A stretch of 64,000 nt of DNA from Streptococcus uberis (GTDB lineage Bacteria > Bacillota > Bacilli > Lactobacillales > Streptococcaceae). The notes beneath the pieces were generated by a model that saw only the letters and a program-made list of their open reading frames with translations, was not told the DNA's origin and ran no database searches. This document shows positions 8,112 through 18,565 of the stretch, piece by piece. The DNA lies in the NCBI RefSeq assembly GCF_000785785.1, contig NZ_JRQN01000001.1:1-64000 (forward strand), given 5' to 3'. The position numbers were made by a program, and so were the translations under genes. Within the stretch, counting starts at the first letter, position 1, and each line of letters begins with the position of its first letter.

Positions 8112-9452
8112 ATGGACACAAAAAATCAGGCAGCTAAAGTATCGACAGTAGATGGTAGTGGGCACAAACAAATCAATTTAAGAACCATAAGAATTGGTTC
8201 TATGCCTTTACCAGTCTACACTGTATTAGCCCTACTAATTTTAGTAACAGGTTATTTGCAAAAATTACCTGTCAATATGCTAGGTGGATTTGCGGTTATT
8301 TTAACAATGGGATGGTTACTTGGCACAATCGGTGCTAATATCCCTGGTTTGAAAAATTTTGGTGGTCCAGCGATTCTTTCATTATTAGTTCCTTCGATAT
8401 TGGTATTTTTTAATCTCTTAAATCCCAATGTTTTACAAGCAACTAATATCTTGATGAAAGAAGCCAATTTCCTTTACTTTTATATTGCTTGTTTGGTATG
8501 TGGAAGTATCTTGGGAATGAATCGAAAAATTCTTATCCAAGGCTTATTTCGGATGATTATTCCGATGTTACTCGGCATGGTTTGTGCTATGGCAGTAGGA
8601 ACATTGGTTGGTGTTATTTTAGGTTTGGAATGGCAAAAGACCTTATTTTATATTGTAACGCCAGTCCTTGCAGGAGGCATTGGAGAAGGGATTCTCCCGT
8701 TATCTCTCGGCTACAGCTCAATTACAGGAGTTGCGAGTGAACAATTGGTTGCCCAATTAATCCCAGCAACTATTATTGGGAACTTCTTTGCAATTATGTG
8801 TACTGCCTTGTTAAATCGTTTTGGGGAAAAACACCCAGACTATTCAGGACAAGGGCAATTAGTAAAAATTGGTAAAGGCGAAGATATGTCTGATGCCTTA
8901 AAGGATAATTCAGGCCAACTTGATGTCAAATTAATGGGTGCTGGTGTCTTAACAGCTTGTTCGCTTTTTATTGCAGGAGGTCTATTGCAACACCTCACTG
9001 GATTCCCAGGACCAGTCCTAATGATTATTTTAGCTGCTTTGTTAAAATACATGAATGTCATCCCACAAGAAACTCAAAATGGTGCAAAACAACTTTATAA
9101 ATTTATTTCAGGGAATTTCACTTTCCCCTTGATGGCAGGTTTAGGATTACTCTATATTCCACTTAAAGATGTTGTCGCTACTTTAAGTTGGCAATACTTT
9201 GTTGTAGTCATTTCAGTAGTATTTACTGTCATCTCAGTCGGATTTTTCATTTCACGTTTCTTAAATATGAATCCTGTGGAAGCTGGAATTATTTCAGCTT
9301 GTCAAAGTGGTATGGGTGGAACTGGTGACGTCGCGATTTTATCAACGGCAGACCGGATGAATTTAATGCCATTTGCTCAAGTTGCCACACGTTTAGGTGG
9401 CGCTATTACTGTCATTACAATGACTGCAATTTTACGAATTATTTTTAAATAA
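8112..9452 (+). CDS. maeP: Malate transporter MaeP (2-hydroxycarboxylate transporter family)
   Basis: Secondary transporter of the 2HCT family (CitS/MleP/MaeP), 446 aa, expected to bring L-malate across the membrane with H+ or Na+. Multiple hydrophobic spans are evident. The two family re-entrant GGxG motifs are visible as LAGGIGEGILPLSLGYS (about 195-211) and CQSGMGGTGDVAILSTADRMNLMPFAQ (about 396-422), the latter containing the substrate-binding region. AAAGGAGGTTGTCAA gives a strong ribosome binding site for the ATG at 8112. It is followed after 22 bases by maeE and is divergent from maeKR, so transport, catabolism and sensing of malate are together. Confidence 0.92.
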   Translation: MDTKNQAAKVSTVDGSGHKQINLRTIRIGSMPLPVYTVLALLILVTGYLQKLPVNMLGGFAVILTMGWLLGTIGANIPGLKNFGGPAILSLLVPSILVFFNLLNPNVLQATNILMKEANFLYFYIACLVCGSILGMNRKILIQGLFRMIIPMLLGMVCAMAVGTLVGVILGLEWQKTLFYIVTPVLAGGIGEGILPLSLGYSSITGVASEQLVAQLIPATIIGNFFAIMCTALLNRFGEKHPDYSGQGQLVKIGKGEDMSDALKDNSGQLDVKLMGAGVLTACSLFIAGGLLQHLTGFPGPVLMIILAALLKYMNVIPQETQNGAKQLYKFISGNFTFPLMAGLGLLYIPLKDVVATLSWQYFVVVISVVFTVISVGFFISRFLNMNPVEAGIISACQSGMGGTGDVAILSTADRMNLMPFAQVATRLGGAITVITMTAILRIIFK

Positions 9453-9474
9453 ACATTAAGAAAGAGGTTATCAT

Positions 9475-10634
9475 ATGTCAAAAGATTTAGGTCAATTAGC
9501 TTTAGCACAAGCCAAAGAATTTGGTGGTAAACTTGAAATCAGATCAAAAGTTACTGTTGAAAATAAAGAGGATTTAAGTATTGCTTATACACCTGGCGTT
9601 GCAACGGTTTCTTCTGAAATCGCAAAAGATGCCAGTCTAGGATATGAGTTAACAAGTAAAAAAAATACAGTTGCGGTTATCAGTGATGGGACTGCAGTAT
9701 TAGGCTTAGGTGATATTGGTCCTGTAGCAGCTATGCCTGTTATGGAAGGAAAAGCAGTTCTATTTAAAGAGTTTGCAGGTGTCGACGCCATTCCAATAGT
9801 ACTGAATACAAAAGACACTGAGGAAATTATTTCGATTGTCAAAACCATTTCACCAACATTTGGAGGTATCAATTTAGAAGATATCAGTGCGCCACGATGT
9901 TTTGAAATTGAGCAACGACTTATTAAGGAATGTGATATTCCTGTTTTCCACGATGACCAACATGGGACTGCTATTGTCGTGTTAGCTGCTGTATATAACA
10001 GTTTGAAACTCATTAATAAGTCAATTGAAGAGGTGAAAATTGTCGTTAATGGCGGTGGATCAGCTGGTCTTTCAATCAGTAGAAAACTGTTAGCTGCAGG
10101 GGCAAAAATATCTCTGTAGTAGATAAATTTGGTATTATTAACGAGAAAGATGGTGACAAATTAGCGCCTCATCATTTGGAAATTTCTAAACTAACAAACA
10201 GAGGCTTTGTATCCGGAACTTTGGAAAATGCACTAGAAAATGCTGATATTTTCATTGGGGTTTCTGCTCCAGGTGTTTTGAAACCAGAATGGATTTCTAA
10301 AATGGCTGAGAAACCTGTTATTTTTGCAATGGCCAACCCAGTACCTGAAATTTATCCTGATGAAGCAATTGCTGCCGGTGCTTACATTGTTGGTACAGGT
10401 CGAAGTGATTTTCCAAACCAAATCAATAACGTTTTAGCCTTTCCTGGTATATTCCGAGGAGCATTAGATGCGCGTGCGAAAAGCATTACAATTGATATGC
10501 AAATTGCGGCTGCTAAAGGTATTGCCAGTTTAGTCCCAGATAATGAATTATCACCAACGAATATAATGCCAGGAGCATTCCAAAAAGGTGTAGCTGAAAT
10601 TGTTGCCCAAAGCGTTAGTGATGCAGTTCAGTAA
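9475..10634 (+). pseudogene. maeE: NAD-dependent malic enzyme MaeE, frameshifted as presented
   Basis: Malic enzyme converting L-malate to pyruvate and CO2 with NAD reduction. The first frame (9475-10119) carries the catalytic N-terminal domain: YTPGVATVS, the Lys-containing VMEGKAVLFKEF, and FHDDQHGTAIVV (metal-binding Asp pair). It breaks at GAKISL with a TAG. The second frame (10176-10634, readable from about 10110) carries the rest of the Rossmann and C-terminal part (FIGVSAPGVL, FAMANPVPEIYPDEA, FPNQINNVLAFPGIFRGALDARA). Adding one A to the A-run at 10104-10108 restores AAGAKNISVVDKFGIINE and a protein of about 386 aa, the family length. No other damage is seen. Because the fault is a homopolymer indel, as in essential gyrA here, a sequencing error is a real alternative to loss of function. 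Confidence 0.88.
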
Positions 10635-10654
10635 TATATAAACCTGTAAATCAT

Positions 10655-10699
10655 AAAAAACTACTTGTTCTCATGACTTTTCTGGACAGGTAGTTTTTT
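10655..10699 (+). terminator. Terminator after maeE
   Basis: A 14-base stem (10655-10668 with 10686-10699, one G.U pair) beginning in an A-run and ending in seven T. Confidence 0.85.
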
Positions 10700-10758
10700 T
10701 CATATGGCATTTAGTAAACTTCTTTGATACAATGGAATAGTTAGAAAGTGAGGAAGTA

Positions 10759-12294
10759 GTGGAAAATCATAAAAATGAATATGCTTTGTCAAAAGATTCG
10801 ATCATATCATTTGTTTGGCGTGGTGCACTCGTTGGTCTTGTGGCAGGGACTGTCGTCTCTCTCTTTAGATATGCCATTGAAAAGTTAGGACACCTGGTGA
10901 GTACCAGTTATCAAATGGCTCATAAGGATCCCAGAATCATACTAATCATAGCGCTTTGTAGCTTTTTTATTTTGCTTTTTGTGGCTATTTTGATTCAATC
11001 AGATTCAGATATTAAGGGATCTGGAATTCCTCATGTTGAGGGGGAATTAAAAGGGTTGTTGTCACCAAATTGGTGGAGCGTACTTTGGAAAAAGTTTATT
11101 GCCGGAACACTATCTATTTCGATGGGATTCATGTTGGGACGTGAAGGTCCTTCCATTCAATTAGGGGCTATGACAGCTAAAGGCATCGCAGAAAGTCTTA
11201 AGTCCAGTCGTTTAGAAAAACGGATAATGATAGCAAGTGGGGCTGCCGCTGGCTTATCAGCTGCCTTTAATGCACCAATTGCCGGTTTATTGTTTGTTGT
11301 CGAAGAAATCTATCACCATTTTTCAAGATTAATTTGGATTAGTGCTTTAGTAGCAAGTATTGTTGCCAATTTTGTTTCCTTATACATCTTTGGCTTTGAA
11401 CCAGTTCTTGCTATGCCAAAACAAATGCCATTTTTACCCTTAACTGACTATTGGATATTGGTATTAATGGGCATTTACTTAGGTTTTATGGGCTTTGGCT
11501 ATGAAAAAATTATCTTAAATTTAGGTCTTGGTTTTGATACAGTAGGAAAATGGCTGCATCTAAAAAAAGCCTATTATCCTCTAATGGTCTTACCACTTAT
11601 CTTATGTGTTGGCTATTTTTTCCCTAAATTGCTAGGTGGTGGCAATAGCTTGATTATCTCATTGTCATCGTATCAAGTGGGGTTAGTAGTTGTGCTTGGC
11701 TTTTTTATCATTCGCTTTGTTGGTAGTATGCTGTCATTTGGAAGTGGCTTGCCTGGAGGAATATTCTTACCAATCCTTACGCTTGGTGCCTTAGCTGGTT
11801 TACTATTTGGAACGCTGTTTAAAGACATAGGCTTGCTTTCGCAAAACACCATGCCCTTGTTTATTGTTTTAGGAATGGCTGGTTATTTTGCTGCTATATC
11901 CAAAGCACCATTAACAGGGATGATTTTGGTGACAGAAATGGTGGGTGATTTAAAACCATTAATGGCAATAGCAGTGGTGACATTTGTTTCTTATGTTATC
12001 ATGGATATGCTGAATGGAGAGCCAATTTACGAAGCAATGTTAGAAAAGTTGCCTATTAAAGCAGTTGAAGATATCGTCGAACCGACATTGATTGAGTTAA
12101 CAGTTGGCCATAAATTGGCAGGACGACGTGTTTGTGATTTAGCTTTGCCCAAAAATACACTTATTACAACACAAGTTTCACATAATAAATCACAGGTTGT
12201 TTCAGGTGAGACTATTTTATTAGCAGGTGCCACGATATTTCTTGTTGTTAACGAACCAGAAATTGGTAAGATTAGACAATTACTGATGTCATAG
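10759..12294 (+). CDS. ClC-family chloride channel / H+/Cl- exchanger with TrkA-C domain
   Basis: Membrane anion transporter of the ClC family, 511 aa. The selectivity-filter motifs are intact: GSGIPHVEG, GREGPSIQLG with the gating Glu, and LPGGIFLP. The stretch SAAFNAPIAGLLFVVEEIYHHF is where exchangers carry their internal proton Glu, so it could be an H+/Cl- antiporter. The last about 75 residues (LIELTVGHKLAGRRVCDLALPKNTLI...) form a TrkA-C-like cytoplasmic domain, found in a subset of bacterial ClCs. The start is GTG at 10759 with GAGGAAGTA just upstream. The gene stands alone, after the maeE terminator and 83 bases before licT. Possible roles are acid resistance or anion balance. Confidence 0.92.
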   Translation: MENHKNEYALSKDSIISFVWRGALVGLVAGTVVSLFRYAIEKLGHLVSTSYQMAHKDPRIILIIALCSFFILLFVAILIQSDSDIKGSGIPHVEGELKGLLSPNWWSVLWKKFIAGTLSISMGFMLGREGPSIQLGAMTAKGIAESLKSSRLEKRIMIASGAAAGLSAAFNAPIAGLLFVVEEIYHHFSRLIWISALVASIVANFVSLYIFGFEPVLAMPKQMPFLPLTDYWILVLMGIYLGFMGFGYEKIILNLGLGFDTVGKWLHLKKAYYPLMVLPLILCVGYFFPKLLGGGNSLIISLSSYQVGLVVVLGFFIIRFVGSMLSFGSGLPGGIFLPILTLGALAGLLFGTLFKDIGLLSQNTMPLFIVLGMAGYFAAISKAPLTGMILVTEMVGDLKPLMAIAVVTFVSYVIMDMLNGEPIYEAMLEKLPIKAVEDIVEPTLIELTVGHKLAGRRVCDLALPKNTLITTQVSHNKSQVVSGETILLAGATIFLVVNEPEIGKIRQLLMS

Positions 12295-12377
12295 CTTTGC
12301 TATTGTCAAGAAGAATAAGTTCTGATATGATTAAATGCATGGGTATCAAAGTTCTTATAGTTTGGAGAATGCTATAA

Positions 12378-13220
12378 ATGATCATTGATAAAGTTTATAA
12401 TAATAATGTAGTCCAAGTCCTGACAAGTAATGGTGAAGAAGAAATTATCATGGGTCGTGAACTTGGCTTTCAAAAGAAGATTGGGGACTCTGTTGATGAG
12501 ACCTTAATTGAAAAACGATTTACACTTAAAGATTCAACTCTGTTAAATGATTTAAGAAGTGTTTATCAAAATCTGTCGCAAGAAGAAGTTGAAACAATTA
12601 CTACGATTATTGAACATGGTCAGGATGTGCTAGATACTGTTTATGATCTTGCGCTCTATATTGCTTTAGCAGATCACTTGCATTATACATTTGAGCGCCT
12701 TCAAAAAGGCTTACTTATTAGTAACCCCTTAAGTTGGGAAATTAGGAAATTTTTTCCAAAAGAGTTTCAGGTTGCTCGTGATGCATTAGTAATTGTCAAA
12801 GACAAAATGGCAATTCAATTACCAGAAGACGAAGTCGCCTCTATTGCTCTCCATTTTATTAATGTCCAGAAGGATTCAGGAGCTATTGAAAATGGCCAAA
12901 GAATTACCAAAATCGTAACAAGCATCCTAGATATTGTTAGATTTCATTATGGACAAATTTCGGAATCGGATATTATTTCATATAATCGATTTGTAACGCA
13001 TATTCAATATTTTGCACAAAGGGTGATTAATGGGCTGGTTCAAGGAACAAATGATAGTTTTTTGTTTGAGCAAGTGAAACTGAATTACCCTAGGGCATTT
13101 TCATGTACTGAGAAAATAAAATCATTTGTAGAGAGTGGTTATGATTTCCCAATGAGTACGGATGAACAGGTCTATTTAACCATTCATATTCAACGGTTAG
13201 AAACAGCAGCTGAAAAATAA
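12378..13220 (+). CDS. licT: BglG/LicT-family transcriptional antiterminator
   Basis: RNA-binding antiterminator controlled by PTS phosphorylation, 280 aa. The N-terminal co-antiterminator domain (1-about 56; MIIDKVYNNNVVQVLTSNGEEEIIMGRELGF) binds the RAT hairpin. Two PRD domains follow, with PRD1 around 65-170 (EHGQDVLDTVYDLALYIALADHLHYTFERL) and PRD2 around 175-278 (IVRFHYGQISESDIISYNRFVTHIQYF), each with the usual paired histidines. A matching RAT sequence lies 76 bases downstream, ahead of the EIIBCA gene, which identifies the target. Ends in a terminator overlapping its stop codon. Confidence 0.93.
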   Translation: MIIDKVYNNNVVQVLTSNGEEEIIMGRELGFQKKIGDSVDETLIEKRFTLKDSTLLNDLRSVYQNLSQEEVETITTIIEHGQDVLDTVYDLALYIALADHLHYTFERLQKGLLISNPLSWEIRKFFPKEFQVARDALVIVKDKMAIQLPEDEVASIALHFINVQKDSGAIENGQRITKIVTSILDIVRFHYGQISESDIISYNRFVTHIQYFAQRVINGLVQGTNDSFLFEQVKLNYPRAFSCTEKIKSFVESGYDFPMSTDEQVYLTIHIQRLETAAEK

Positions 13221-13235
13221 TTTTCAGCTTTTTTA
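13208..13235 (+). terminator. Terminator after licT
   Basis: Nine-base perfect stem AGCTGAAAA (13208-13216) and TTTTCAGCT (13221-13229), loop ATAA containing the licT stop codon, followed by a T-run. Confidence 0.85.
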
Positions 13236-13244
13236 ATTTTTTCA

Positions 13245-13283
13245 AAAAAGCGCTTGCAATACTTGTTTTTTTGCTATCATAAT
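13245..13283 (+). promoter_or_regulatory. Promoter with cre-like site for the beta-glucoside PTS gene
   Basis: AAAAAGCGCTTGCA (13245-13258) matches six of the eight fixed positions of the CcpA cre consensus TGNAANCGNNNNCA. It overlaps the -35 box TTGCAA (13254-13259). The -10 is CATAAT (13278-13283, spacing 18) or TATCAT (13275-13280, spacing 15). A CcpA molecule bound here would block the polymerase, fitting catabolite repression. Confidence 0.6.
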
Positions 13284-13295
13284 TTTATAGTAAAT

Positions 13296-13323
13296 GGATT
13301 GTTACTGGTAAGCAGGCAAAACC
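13296..13323 (+). promoter_or_regulatory. Ribonucleic antiterminator (RAT) for LicT
   Basis: The 28-base element begins GGATTGTTACTG and ends GCAGGCAAAACC, the classic BglG/LicT RAT. It lies in the 5' leader of the PTS gene, directly after the likely transcription start. Confidence 0.92.
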
Positions 13324-13393
13324 TAAATAGATACGAGATATAATGTACTGACTTTGGGCAGACATGTATTTGGTATTTGTTTGGGTTTTTTCT
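13318..13393 (+). terminator. LicT-controlled terminator overlapping the RAT
   Basis: AAAACCTAAAT (13318-13328), whose first bases are the 3' end of the RAT, pairs with GTTTGGGTTTT (13379-13389) over 11 positions with two G.U pairs, followed by T's. The RAT and this terminator stem are therefore mutually exclusive, the standard LicT switch: no LicT, termination; LicT bound, read-through into EIIBCA. Confidence 0.85.
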
Positions 13394-13478
13394 ATTGCCA
13401 AAATTCCAAGTGATTGGACTAATAGTAAACGATACCCATAACCTCATTAGTCTAAACTGACATCAGAAAGGAGCTAAA

Positions 13479-15394
<1,916 letters not shown>

Positions 15395-15399
15395 GTATA

Positions 15400-15432
15400 A
15401 AAACACCTTCTTGTTTTAATAGAAGGTGTTTT
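15400..15432. terminator. Bidirectional terminator between PTS gene and AraC regulator
   Basis: Twelve-base perfect stem AAAACACCTTCT (15400-15411) and AGAAGGTGTTTT (15421-15432), A-run before and T-run after, between convergent genes. Confidence 0.85.
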
Positions 15433-15434
15433 AC

Positions 15435-16355
15435 TTATCGTCTGATTTTTGGTGGATTGATTAGTGTTTGACTTTCTTTGGGCTTGGTGTATTTTTTCCG
15501 ATACTGACTTGGTGTTAACAAGTAATAGCTTTTAAATTGTCGATTAAAATTAGAGAGATTATTAAAGCCAACTTCATTAGCAATTTCCAAGATTGGCATC
15601 GTTGAATTAATTAATAATTCACAGGCTTTGCTTAATCTGACTTGAATAACAAACTCAGTACAAGAGGTTCCCGTGTGTTGTTTAAAAACTGTCATAAAAT
15701 GTGTTTTACTGTAACCAATAAAATTCGCTAAAAAGTCAATCGTTAGGTTTTGCTGATAATTATTATTAATATAATCAATCAGCTGTCTAATTTTTTCATT
15801 TTTTCGATAGGTATCATCGGTTGTTTTTCTAACGACATAGCGATGAAAGAAGAGTAAATAGATAAACTCTTGTAGTTTTGATTTTAGAAGTATTTCGAAA
15901 TGCCGACTCTCTTCTTTGGCTAATTGAAAAATAGAAAACAAGGTCATTTTGATTTCTGAATAACCTGGCATATGTGGTTTGATACAGTAAACAAATTTAT
16001 AGACGCTATTTTGCAAGGGTTGAAGATAATGAAGGCTAACTTGATCAACCTGTGATAGCCCAATCATATCAAGGTGAAACTGAAATGTATCCATAACATG
16101 TTCTTCATTATTAATTGGATGGATAGAGTGCATGCCATTTGGTCTGACTAAAATGATATCACCTGCTTGACTATTAAAAAAATCGTAATCAATATGGTAG
16201 CGAGCAGTCCCCTCATAAATATAGGAAACTTCTAATTCTGGATGCCAATGAAAAAGGGTATCTGGTCGGCCATTTTTTACCTTAGTATGGAAATACCGAT
16301 ATGGTAAAAGGTGTTTATTCTGTTCAAAAAGTTGATGTGTTGATAATTTGGACAT
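15435..16355 (-). CDS. AraC-family transcriptional regulator
   Basis: AraC/XylS regulator with an N-terminal cupin-like sensing domain (about 20-120; HWHPELEVSYIYEGTARYHID, a sugar-sensing signature) and a C-terminal pair of helix-turn-helix motifs (about 195-290; LTIDFLANFIGYSKTHFMTVFKQHTG and MPILEIANEVGFNNLSNFNRQFKSYYLLTPSQYRKKY). Two starts are possible: the ATG ending at 16361 and the second Met ending at 16355. The GAGG on the minus strand sits about 9 bases before the second ATG, so I prefer 16355 (306 aa). It lies among beta-glucoside genes, opposite to the PTS gene, and probably regulates some of them; a shared motif upstream of neighbouring GH1 genes is a candidate target. Confidence 0.88.
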   Translation of the reverse strand: MSKLSTHQLFEQNKHLLPYRYFHTKVKNGRPDTLFHWHPELEVSYIYEGTARYHIDYDFFNSQAGDIILVRPNGMHSIHPINNEEHVMDTFQFHLDMIGLSQVDQVSLHYLQPLQNSVYKFVYCIKPHMPGYSEIKMTLFSIFQLAKEESRHFEILLKSKLQEFIYLLFFHRYVVRKTTDDTYRKNEKIRQLIDYINNNYQQNLTIDFLANFIGYSKTHFMTVFKQHTGTSCTEFVIQVRLSKACELLINSTMPILEIANEVGFNNLSNFNRQFKSYYLLTPSQYRKKYTKPKESQTLINPPKIRR

Positions 16356-16361
16356 TGACAT

Positions 16362-16873
16362 TATCCTCGCACTCTCTATCTCATTTGATAATATGATAAT
16401 ATTATAACAAATTTGAGTTGGAATGATATAAAAAGGTAGTTATTTGCAATTAAATCATTAAAGATTTAGCCAAATGAGACGAATGGGCTTAAAATAGGTT
16501 GTTTAAGGGTATACCAATTGCAAGTATAAATGAAAAATTTCAGGGGTGATAACTTAGAAAAACTTCTAAACTTTTGGAATGATACTAAGTGAGTAGAATA
16601 GTATCACTATTTAAAATAATAGTGTTAGCATTAGTGGTGAAACTATCATATACTAATTTTAGGTTATTAAAAAGGTGGCTACTTTTGATAAGAACCATAT
16701 GCGAAATGAAAATCACCGGGAAATTAATCTCCAACCTGGTGTTTTTTTTATTAGTATGCAAGCAGAAATGTTGCTTGATCCATCAAACCATTTGTATTTG
16801 AGTGACTAGGTAAGGATCTGAAAATGAATTGTAATGATTCGATTAGGATAATGAAAAGAAGGTAGAGGTATCA
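16362..16873. other. 512-bp intergenic region between AraC regulator and GH1 remnant
   Basis: No credible gene. It holds the AraC promoter (AT-rich repeats around 16386-16408), an inverted repeat TGATACT (16580-16586) / AGTATCA (16600-16606), an overlapping hairpin CACTATT (16605-16611) / AATAGTG (16618-16624), and a terminator at 16714-16749. A 70-codon GTG frame at 16589-16801 runs through the terminator stem and has no support. The arrangement looks like a leader with regulatory hairpins ahead of the lost GH1 gene. Confidence 0.55.
16714..16749 (+). terminator. Terminator or attenuator upstream of GH1 remnant
   Basis: CACCGGG (16714-16720) pairs with CCTGGTG (16735-16741) with one mismatch, followed by eight T. 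No gene ends just upstream, so it is more likely an attenuator or the end of a short leader transcript. Confidence 0.65.
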
Positions 16874-16961
16874 ATGGCAAAAACACAATTTCCAGAAAAC
16901 TTTTTTATGGGGCGGATGGTATAAAAAAGTGATTGCCTCAAATGGTCAAGATTTAGACTAG
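16874..16961 (+). pseudogene. Remnant of a 6-phospho-beta-glucosidase (GH1) gene, internal deletion
   Basis: The ATG at 16874, preceded by a GGTAGAGG-type binding site, encodes MAKTQFPENFFMG, the typical GH1 N-terminus seen in the other copies here ([30 protein letters not shown]). The frame then jumps directly, out of phase, into [14 protein letters not shown] and a stop at 16961; this is the typical C-terminus (compare [15 protein letters not shown] of the gene at 40716). About 1.3 kb, all the catalytic barrel, is missing. Both ends and the signals before the gene survive. Unlike the single-base frameshifts elsewhere, this cannot be a small sequencing slip; it is a true deletion or an assembly collapse. 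Confidence 0.88.
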
Positions 16962-17004
16962 CCCTTGTAAGTGGAATCGCTATGCTGACTATCTTTATTT
17001 TTGC

Positions 17005-17010
17005 TATACT
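17005..17010 (+). promoter_or_regulatory. Extended -10 promoter for the GDSL operon
   Basis: TGCTATACT (17002-17010) is an extended -10 (TGn plus TATACT), 24 bases before the start codon; no good -35 is needed. Confidence 0.5.
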
Positions 17011-17033
17011 AGAGATAGCAAAGGGAGGATATT

Positions 17034-17648
17034 ATGCTTGAAACGGTTTCGGATGAATTATTGGCCTACCAAGAGGAACGGTTAAATAGTTTTAAAGAAT
17101 TAAATAAGAAAACTGCTCCTGCGGGTATTGTTTTTACAGGAGATTCAATAGTTGAATTTTTTCCATTAAAAAAATACTTAGGTAGAGAGTTTCCATTAAT
17201 AAACAGAGGGATTGCTGGAACAGATAGCCAATGGCTTTTAGAACATATCAATGATCAAGTTCTTGAACTTGATCCTGAAAAAGTCTTTATTTTAATTGGG
17301 ACAAATGATATTGGATTGGGAAAGACAGTTTCTGAAATTAAATCTCAGATTTTAGATGTTTTGATTGCGATACGTTCAGAAAATCCATTTATCAAGATTT
17401 ATCTCATATCTGTTCTACCAGTTTCTGAGAAGCCAATGTATCAAAAAACAGTCAAAGTAAGATCAAATGATGTTATTAATCAATTGAATGATGAACTTAA
17501 TGCCTTGCCAGGGATGGAGTTTATTGCTGTATCCCAAACATTGAAGTCTGATGGTAAAGGTTTGGCAGACAACTACACGACAGACGGACTTCACTTAACG
17601 ATGGAAGGTTACCACAAACTATCCCAAATCTTATTAGACTATTTGTAA
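17034..17648 (+). CDS. SGNH/GDSL-family esterase
   Basis: Cytoplasmic-looking SGNH hydrolase, 204 aa, no signal peptide. Block I is FTGDSIVEFFP with the nucleophile Ser, block II carries Gly in NRGIAGTDS, block III is IGTNDIG with the oxyanion Asn, and block V is TTDGLHLT with catalytic Asp and His. These place it with GDSL lipases/acyl-esterases related to PAF-acetylhydrolase. Substrate unknown; position at the head of a run of beta-glucoside genes suggests deacylation of acetylated sugars. AAGGGAGGATATT precedes the ATG. Confidence 0.87.
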   Translation: MLETVSDELLAYQEERLNSFKELNKKTAPAGIVFTGDSIVEFFPLKKYLGREFPLINRGIAGTDSQWLLEHINDQVLELDPEKVFILIGTNDIGLGKTVSEIKSQILDVLIAIRSENPFIKIYLISVLPVSEKPMYQKTVKVRSNDVINQLNDELNALPGMEFIAVSQTLKSDGKGLADNYTTDGLHLTMEGYHKLSQILLDYL

Positions 17649-17683
17649 TTGAGTTAAGAAAGAGCGAAAATTAGGTATTTTAT

Positions 17684-18535
17684 ATGACAATCAAACTTAT
17701 TGCCTCCGATATGGATGGGACCTTTTTAAATGACAAAGGGACTTATAATCGACAAAAATTTGAAACTATTTTAAATCAATTAGATGACCTAGGCATTAAA
17801 TTTGTCGTTGCTAGTGGGAATAATATTGACCGACTTAATTTGATTTTTAAAGGCTTGACACATCGCATGGACTTTGTAGCAGAAAATGGCGCTCATGTCA
17901 TTTATAAGGGTGCCAATCTAAAACGTCATAAAATTAATGCTAAGGATGTTGACTTATTTCTTGATTACTATAAAGACTTTCTTGAGCGTTACGCGGTCAT
18001 GGTTTCTTGTAAAGACACTTCTTATATGGCGCGTCATGCGAAGTTACCAACAGCACTAGCTATCGCTCCCGAGGAATTTCAGTAATTTTTCTCAAAAATT
18101 AAGCAAGTAGATGATTTTACTGAAATTGATAGGAAACAGGTATTAAAACTAACAATGATGTTACCTATTGAAATCTGTGATGCTGTAATTGCTGACTTTA
18201 ATGAGAATTTCCCAGGGGATTTAACAGCAGTTACTAGTGGTTTTGGAGCTGTTGATGTGATTCAAACAGGTATTCATAAGGCCTGGGGGCTTCAATTATT
18301 ACTGGATAAGTATGGTATTAGTCCTGATGAAGTAATGGCCTTTGGCGATGGTGGCAATGACATTGAACTCTTGCAACTAGCTAAATACTCTTATGCTATG
18401 GAGAATGCGCCGCAATCTGTCAAGGATGCTGCCGAATTTGTGGCTCCTCACCATAGTGAGGACGGTGTTTTACAAGTTCTTGAGACTTTTTTAGTACAAG
18501 AGGGTGCAGAAGTTGATTCTGATTTTCATACATGA
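17684..18535 (+). pseudogene. Cof-type HAD phosphatase interrupted by an in-frame stop
   Basis: HAD-superfamily hydrolase of the Cof/YidA type, probably a sugar-phosphate phosphatase. Motif I is ASDMDGTFLND, motif II VVASGNN, and motif IV FGDGGNDIELL. The frame from 17684 stops at TAA 18083-18085 after APEEFQ, and the same frame continues without shift through FFSKIKQVDDFTEIDRKQVLKLTMM to 18535. Removing the stop gives one protein of about 283 aa, the family size. This is a nonsense change, not an indel, so it is better evidence for a real mutation than the frameshifts nearby, although a base-call error is possible. Loss would probably be tolerated because paralogues exist (for example 36760). 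Confidence 0.85.
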
Positions 18536-18539
18536 AGAG

Positions 18540-18565
18540 AACTGAGCAAGTAAGCTCAGTTTTTG
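18540..18565 (+). terminator. Terminator after the HAD gene
   Basis: Stem ACTGAGC (18541-18547) and GCTCAGT (18554-18560) followed by TTTT. Confidence 0.65.

Noticed and set aside
9585..10013. 142-aa antisense frame within maeE
   Set aside because: Long antisense frames are common opposite conserved enzymes; no independent signals.
10104..10125. Programmed ribosomal frameshifting in maeE
   Set aside because: No canonical X-XXY-YYZ heptamer with a downstream stimulatory structure; a simple homopolymer indel is more economical.
16589..16801. 70-codon GTG frame in the AraC-GH1 remnant gap
   Set aside because: Runs through a terminator hairpin with its eight-T run, has no ribosome binding site and no recognisable sequence.
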